A stretch of 64,000 nt of DNA, from positions 1,798,001 through 1,862,000 of the forward strand of contig NC_083531.1 in the NCBI RefSeq assembly GCF_032362555.1. The letters are read 5' to 3'. A program made the position numbers and the translations under genes. This stretch comes from Amyelois transitella. Taxonomy: Eukaryota > Arthropoda > Insecta > Lepidoptera > Pyralidae. Under the pieces are notes generated by a model that saw only the letters and a list, made by a program, of their open reading frames with translations, was not told where the DNA came from and searched no databases. Shown piece by piece: positions 11,501 to 20,500 of the stretch; the first letter of the stretch is position 1; every line of letters starts with the position of its first letter.

Positions 11501-14500
11501 AAATCTGTTAACAGATTAGATATATTAAGATGGATGAAGATTGTCATGCCGGCGCCTGTTTACATGAACCACTGGGATCTAGTTTGGTAAGAAACTATGT
11601 AATAAGCAGAAATCGGAATAGGTAGATTGAATTGGGGTCAATGAACTGAAACGTATATATTAATATGGACATGCCTCCGTCCGAGATTGCAGGATTTGTA
11701 AATTATTAAGATTTTTTCCGGAATTTTTACATGTGGGATGAAGAATATATTAGTGGTAGCTGATTTCCCCCGACTTCGTTCACGTAAATTGTAGTCCTAT
11801 GTTACCCGCGGACAATGTAGTTTACTGTAAGTGTAAGTACTGAAATGGAATCCCGGAAAAGAGGCTTATCTATGTTATGCTTTCTATGGTAATTCATGAT
11901 GCAAGTACATAAATTCAATCTACCTATTCCGATCTCTGGTAATTAGATGTATTTGTAGATTTCAGTTTTCCTGTATTAGTTTTATTTAGATTTATTTTAG
12001 TTTTATATAATTTTAATTTGTTACTATCTTTACTAATATTATAAAGCTGAAGAGTTTGTTTGTATGAACGCGCTAATCTCAGGAACTACTGGTTCGAATT
12101 GAAAAATTCTTTTTGTGTTGAATAGACCATTTATCGAGGAAGGCTTTAGGCTATATTACATTACGCTGCAACGCTCAATGATGCCAAAAATAACTATTCC
12201 ACGCGGACAGAGTCGCGGGCACAGCTAGTTTCTTATAAGAAACTAATAAACAATTACTTTCGGGACATACACAGCCTTTATATATAAACTAAATGCGCAC
12301 CGGGGCTTCGTTCCCGTGAGTATTTCAGGATAAAAAGTACCTTGTGTACTAAATTTGGGAAATTTCAAAGGTAGGTTTTGTTGTACTTAATTTGGGAATT
12401 TCTAGAAAAAAGTAGGCTGTTTTTTTTAACATAGATACCTTTAATTAATATTAGTCGGAATTGAAATTCATGCTAGATTGATACATACGAAAGTAAGTTT
12501 ATTTGTTTGTTGTCTCTTTACGGGTTATCTTCTGAACCGTACAAACATACATACATATGGTCACGTCTATATCCCTTGCGGGGTAGACAGAGCCAATAGT
12601 CTTGAAAAGACTGAACGGCCACGTGCAGCTATTTGGCTCAATGATAGAATTGAGATTCAAATAGCGACAGGTTGCTAGCCCGTCGCCTTAAAAAGAATCC
12701 CAAGTTTGTAAGCTTATCCCTTAATCGCCTTTTACGACATCCATGGGAAAGAGATGGAGTGGTCCTATTCTTTTGTATTGGTGCCGGGAACCACACGGCA
12801 CATCGTCTGAACCGTCTTTACAAGAATCCCAATAAAATATTAAATGGTCTATAGATTGAGCTTTGAAAAGCTGGAAGTCTCATGAATTCATAAACTTCTA
12901 TATAGCAGTCGAGTAAAACGAATTAATCTGAACTGCAAATGTTACACATTTCTTAAAATGAGGAATTAACTTAAATGTCAGACAAAGGTCGACAGGGGTT
13001 GCAACGTCGTGCTTGAATTTTAATGATGCCATGGGTTTTATACATAGTAATATGTTTTACGTAAAAGATGTCGTAAAAGGCGATTACGGGACAGGCTTAT
13101 AAACTTGGCAACCTGACACTATTTGAATCTCAATTCCATTATAAAGCCACAAAGTGGAAGCCTATCCCTTAGTCGCCTTTTACGACATCTATTACGTTAA
13201 ACATATTACTGTGCACAAAACCCATGGATAGTAATCATTTATTGTACAATTGTTTTATGAGCAATAAAGTTTTTTAATAAATTCCACCGGGATTCGAATC
13301 CACGACCAGGTCAAGAACAAACTACCTAACCATAAAAGAAGTTAATTTGGTAATGAAACTAAGGCCCCCGGGGTAATCAAGCTCAGCTATTACTCATTTT
13401 TATAGGAGCGTGACGTCACAACACTGTAAAACGCTACGTTGAAATTATAATACCACTAACTTTTGCCAGCAGCTTCGCCCGCGTCATTTTGGTTCCATCT
13501 ACACAAAAGCGAATAGGCCCACCCCTCCCGTGGATGTCGTAAAAGGCGACTGAGGGATAGGCTTATATAGCTACTTGGGATTCCTCTTTTGGGCGATGGG
13601 CTGGCAACCTGTCGCTATTTGAATCTCAATTCTATCCGCTGAACGTGGCCTTTCAGTCTTGATGGCTGTCGGCTCCGTCTATCCCGCAGGGGATATAGAC
13701 GCGATTATATGTTATGTTACCAAAACCGACGAATTTGACGCCGTCTCTAAAATAGCGACGAAATTAGCAACACCTACAAAAGAATTTTTCGCAATTCCCA
13801 CGGTAATTATAGTAATTACCATGATGAAAATTACCAATGCCTTTCTCCAGACTCTTAATTATATACATGCAAAATTTCAAGATGACTGGTTCAGAAGACG
13901 AAGCGTAAAGAGAAGAGGTTACAAACAAACTTACTTTCGCATTTAAAATATTAGTTCGGTCTATTGACATTGTAGGTGAGGTCAATTTATATTGCATTAG
14001 GTATTGCCCTAGAGAATGCAATATATTTACTTTGTATAATTTAGGTACTTACTGAATTAAAGGCAAACCATTGTCTTTTTATTGAAAAAGAAATAAATAC
14101 ATACGACGTATCACGTCTATATCCCTTGGGGGTAGAGAGCAAATAATCTTGAAAATACTGATAGGCCACGTTCAGCCGTTTGGCTTAATGATGGAATTGA
14201 GATTCAAATAGTGGCAGGTTGCTAGCCCATTGCCTAAAAGAAGCGTCCCAAGTTTATAAGCATATCCTGTAGTCGCCTTTTAAGGCATACATGGGAAAGA
14301 GATGGAGTGGTCCTATTATTCTTTTCTATTGGTGGCGGGAACCACACGGATATATTGATCGGAGATACTAACTGGCATTTTCAGAATATTCCGAAAGTAT
14401 CGTTTGTTGAATGGAGAAGATAACTAAGGCGAACTATGGTCAAATTTGTTACATTTTTTGGTAATTTCAGGTATCAAAAGCCCGATTACCCCAAGGTCAT

Positions 14501-17500
14501 GTTCGCGCGGGTTACAGACAAACACACACACGAACACATACCACGGTACAAAGCGATGAAGGAGACTATTTGCTATGAATATCAGGTATATACAAATGGA
14601 GATATTGAGATTCAAATAGATACAAGTTAAGTATACACTTATAACTATTTGATGTACTTCTTATGAGAAGAATCTTATCCCTCGATTGATTTAAAAATAC
14701 ATACATACATAAATATGGTCACGTCTATATCCCTTGCGGGGTAGACAGAGCCAACAGTCTTGAAAAGACCGAATGGCCACGTTCAGCTATTTGGCTTAAT
14801 GATAGGAATTGAGATTCAAATAGTGACAGGTTGCTAGCCCATCGCCTAAAAAAGAATCCTAAGTTTGTAAGCCTATCCCTTAGTCGCCTTACGACATCCA
14901 TGGGAAAGAGATGGAGTGATCCTATTCTTTCTTGTATTAGTACCGGGAACCACACGGCACTGATTTAAAAAATTGCAGCAGCTGGTACGACCTAATGTGT
15001 TGGACCAACATGGAAAGCACAATATGCGAGCAGTAAATACATATAATCACGTCTATATCCCTTGCGGGGTAGACAGAGCCAACAATCTTGAAAAGACTGA
15101 TACGCCACGTTCAGCTGTTTGGCTTGATGATAGAATAACAGTTTTTAATATACGCAACACAAAACTTGATTTTTATTAACAACTTGTCGTTAAAGGTACC
15201 CAGGAAATTCAGGTTTCAAACAGGTATACCCGAGGAGGAACAACTGATCTGGATTGAACGGAGACAAGAACCGCCAAAACCGAAGAAGATGAAGAAGAAG
15301 CCAAAGAGAAAAGTAATAGTGCCGAGAGAGACTAACTTGATACCGAAAATGATTGATCCGACAGGACTCAAAGGCAAAGACTTGATTCTGGCCAGGAGGA
15401 AGATGGCGACGCCAAAATTTGCGCCGTCTGATCTTTAAGTGTTTTTTTTTAATATATATATATAAATGAATAAAAACACATTTGGAAATAATAAGGATTT
15501 CATTTATCCAAGGAATTGCTTCTGGTTACTAAAATTCAAAACTATCAGCTGGGTGACCGAGCGGTGTTCGGTGGACGTCAGAAAAGCAACAAAAAAAAAT
15601 TGGAAAAACGGTACCTAAATAAACATGTGCATTGCTGGGTATCGAATCTGGGAACACCGACGTAAAAGCAGATCGCTCTGACCACTAGATCAACAGGTTC
15701 ACGTGAAAAAATTGATTTTGGATGATCATGAAAAAACGAATTTGCCAAGGAATTTGTGCACCATTGCACATACTACGGATACAATTCTACTTCGGCCTTG
15801 TGATGTTATGACTCCTTTCTCAGTTACACATTATTTTGATTGATTGATTAACCGATACTCTTACGGTGAGGGAAAGCATCGCGAGGAAACCAGCACATTT
15901 TGGCAACTGTATGTGTAACGCTGATCAATTCGTTAAAATAAAAAAACAGAATACATACATACATATGGTCACGTCTATATCCCTTGCGGGGTATTCAGAG
16001 CTAATAGTCTTGAAGAGACTGAATGGCCACGTTCAGCTTTTTGGCTTAATAAAAGAAATGAGATTCAAGTAGTGACAGGTTTCAGGCCCATCGCCTAAAA
16101 TACAGAATTTATGATGGTAAAAACATCTATATGTAACACAGACCTTTTAGCTTCCATAAGCATTATTCCTTTGCCAACATCGTCGACCGCAAAAAAAAAA
16201 CAACATCTTTACGTCAGGTGGATGAAAGCAGGACACTTAAAACTAATAATGTAGGTTTGTACGGCAAAGATATAATAAAAATATATAAATTGACAGCTTT
16301 CATATTATTATAGTAGTTATTATAGCATTGTAGTAGTTCATATTATTATAGCATATTGTAGTGCTAGTATTTGTCATCTTTACTAATATTATAAAGCTGA
16401 AGAATTTGTTTGTTTCTTTGTCTGTACGCGCTAATCTCAGGAACTAGTGGTTCAAATGAAAAATTCTTTTTTGTGTTGAATAGACGCTGCAAATATTAGG
16501 AGCGAAGAAATAATGGAAAATGAAAAAAAAAACGGGGAAAATTATTAATCCTTGAGGGCTTCAATGATGCCCACAATAACAATTCCACGCGAACAAAGTC
16601 TCGGGCACGGCTAGTGAGCTATAAACCTTGTATGAATTCTCACAGTATCGACTAAATTTTAAAAAATTATGAAGTAAACATACAAAAAGCTCACCTGGAT
16701 GGCTATGATGAGTGTGTCATTTTGTACCGGACCGAATATATCTTCGTTGTAAATTGTTTGCGCGTCATTGTTCCTCTGTATGGCTCGCCTTATGTCCGTA
16801 ATGTTTCTCAACACTGATTTTTCTGTCGAATTTCCTGAAAATATATATATATATATTTTCTACATACATTCATATAAAGGTTGGCCGTGTGGTTACCGGC
16901 ACCAATAAAAAAAAAAGAATAGGACCACTCCATCTCGTTCCAATGGATGTCGTAAAAGGCGACTAAGGGATAGGCTTTTAAACTTGGGATTCTTCTTTTA
17001 GGCGATGGGCTAGCAACCTGTCACCATTCGGGTCTCAATTCTATCATCAAGCCAAAAAGCTGAACGTGGCCTATCAGTCTTTTTGGGACTGTTGGTTCTG
17101 TCTACCCCGCAAGGGATATAGACGTGACTATATTTATTCATATAAAGTGCGTTTCTCATGCCAGGGCATGGGCCGGGATTCGAACCCGGGACCTCCGGTG
17201 TTACAGACAAGCGCACTACCGCTGTGCCACAGAGGCCGTTAATTATTTAGTTTGATTTTTTCCTATTTTTATCTTTGTGTGGATGCCAACACCAATAGAA
17301 AAAAGAATAAGACTACTCCATCTCGTTCCCATGGATGTCGTAAAAGGCGACTAAGGGATATGGTAATAAAGATGGGATTCTTCTTATTGGCGATGGGCTA
17401 GCTAACTGTCACTATTTCAATCTCAATTCTATAATCAAGCCAAACGTGGTCAATCAGTCTTTTCGAATCTATTGGCTCTGTCTAGCCCGCAAGGGATATA

Positions 17501-20500
17501 GACGTGATATATCATTTTTTTACTCACCACTTGCGTTTCTGGCATGCACGGTCAGGTACTTGTGAAGTTCGGGCGGCACCAACCTCAGGACCTGCTCCGA
17601 GGTTTCATTGGCGTTCATCAGCTCTTCTGTTGACAAGATTTTGATGTAATACTTTTGATGTAATAATAGTAATACAATAATACATGTTTTTTAATGTAGA
17701 CAATGTGCATTCGTCCACGATTTAGATTTAAGAGATCAATATTTGTAAATTGACGTCCTATGAAAATGCTGCAGTGTAGTTTGTTCCGCCGCTTCTTCTA
17801 CACATGCGCTTTGGAAGCAGGTAGTAGTTATAATTAGATTTAAGTTATGTGACGTCAATAAGTGATACCTTGTATCCAATTTTGAAAATAAATCTATTCT
17901 ATTCTATTCTATTCTAATAGTTCTGTATTTTCAAATGTGCCGTGTTGTTTCCGAAAAAAAAAGAATAGGACCACTACATCTCTTTCCCACGGATGTCGTG
18001 AAAAGCGATAAAGGGATAGGCTTATAAACTTGGGATTCTTCTTTTAGGCGATGGCCTAGCAACCTGTCACTGTTTGAATCTCAATTCTTTCATTGAGCCA
18101 AACAGCTGAGCGTGGCCTATCAGTTTTTTCAAGGCTGGTGGCTCTGTTTACCCCGCTAAGAATATCGACGTGATTAAATGTATGCACGTATGTATTTTTA
18201 AATCACTACATAGTATAAAACAAAGTCGCCCATTTTGTCTGTAGTCCCTTCGTATGCATAAAACTTTAAAACTACGCAACGGATTTTGATGCGGTTTTCA
18301 CTAATAGAAAGAGTATTTTCTCCGACAGGTTTTTATATATAATTGAAATACATTGAAACTATATTAGCTGAGTTATAGCGATTTATGTCCAAGAAGTCAG
18401 AAAAAAAATCTAATTGAAGATTGCATTTGTGCGTGCGCCGCTTATACCGTTGGATACAAGTAAGAACAATGTATAGCAAAAACATTGGTCTTTATTAGTT
18501 CTACAAAAAAGTCCGCGATGACATATATCCAGCTTTTTTATTTAAGTCACAAAAACTACTTTTCTGTATTAAAAAAACATTTAATTCGTTGGGTGATGTT
18601 TAACTGGTGATATAACCAATAATACATATATCCTTATCAAAATAATTAAGTTCATGATCACGAGCATTTAATTTAGATTATTTTTGCAGTTTACAGTGTG
18701 TTATTTAGACATATCCCTAACATCCCTAACATTTTAATATTTTAAACGCGGTTAAGGGAAAGAGAAGTTATTGTGAATTGAAAATTAGTATCCAATATGT
18801 GTTGGTGCGTTGACTGTATTTGTCGAAGTAGCGGGATACACGCAAACGAAGTTGCGCGGGTCAGCTAGTAAATATATATGTATACTAGCTTTTGCCCGCG
18901 GCTTCGCCCGCGCAAATGTATAAATTTCATGTGTCCAACAATAAAAATGCAGAAGTTTCATACAAACTTGCAACCCCTATTTCACCCCCTTAGGAATAGA
19001 ATTTCCAAAAATCCTTTCTTAGTGGATCCCTCCTAATTAAAATCTACCTTCCTGTCAAATTTCATCTTTATTGGCTCAGTAGATTTTGAGATTTCGTGAT
19101 TCCTAAGTGATTGTTTTTCGCTTTTATATATATAGATAAGGGACTAATTACACAAATTGAGTAAGACTCGAAGTAAGTTGTGTTGTGTTACGAAATATTA
19201 ACTAAACGATACTTTATTTTATGATAATTATTTATATATCCTATGCGGGGGTAGACAGAGCCGTGTTGAAAAAAACTGAAAGGCCACGTTCAGCTGTATG
19301 GCTTCATAATGGAATTGAGATTCAAATAGCAGGTAGGTTTATTCGTGTAAAAACCTGACTCACTTAATCCAGGATCCATGGTCAAAGGCATACCCCGGGC
19401 TCCTCTCCAGAGTGGCGAGGATACAACCCGGACTAAAGCCAGGAGGAAGAAGAATCAATCATTGCTTTTGAGGAACTAAATATGTGGACAATAGTTGCGG
19501 CATGTAAGTATATCACTGATATAAAAAACAACATAATGACAATGGTGACGATATAATCATTGTTAGCATAATAACAGCTGTGTTGTTATATATATATATA
19601 TACATATACATATACATATGGTCACGTCTATATCCCTTGTGGGCAAGACAGAGCCAACAGTCTTGAAAAGACTGAAAGGCCACGTTCAGCTGTTTGGCTT
19701 AATGATAGAATTGAGATTCAAATAGTGACAGGTTGCTAGCCTAGCATCGCCTAAAAAACGAATTTCAAGTTTGTAAGCCTATCCCTTAATCGCTTTTTAC
19801 GACATTCATAGGAAAAAGATGGAGTGGTCCAATTCTTTTTTGTATTTATGCCGGGAAGCACACGGCTAAGTTTAGTTGATTGTAACAATTATTATACGCC
19901 TTGTAAATGTGACACTTAATCACATAATAAACTTGTGTATCTAACTTTACAGGCGTGACATGACATAACCCTTTTCTAAAATAAAAGAATAATAAAAAAA
20001 AGTTATTACGAGATATAAAGTAAAGTAGTTCTAGTGATCATGATTCTTGAGTATATTTCTATAGACCTTACGTAGAAACTTTTTCACCAATCAAATCACA
20101 CACTTACCTCGATGATATAAAAATTAATGGCCAACCATACAAAAAAGCACAAACTACATGCAATGCGAGACGAACACATAAAAAAAAAATTAAAGAAAAA
20201 AAAAATAGAAAAACCTTTTCCAGGCAATTCAGATATAGCGTCTCCATTCGACATGCCTCGATAAACGACACTTTCGGAATATTCTGAAAATGCAAGTTAG
20301 TATCTCCGATCAATATATCCGTGTGGTTCCCGGCACCAATAGAAAAAAGAATAAGATCACTCCATCTCTTTCCCATGGATGTCGTAAAAGGCGACTAAGG
20401 GATAGGCTCTTTTAGGCGCTGGGCGCTGGGCTAGCAACCTGTCATTATTTGAATGTCAATTATATAATTAAGAAACAGCTAGCTGAATGTGGCCTTTCAG

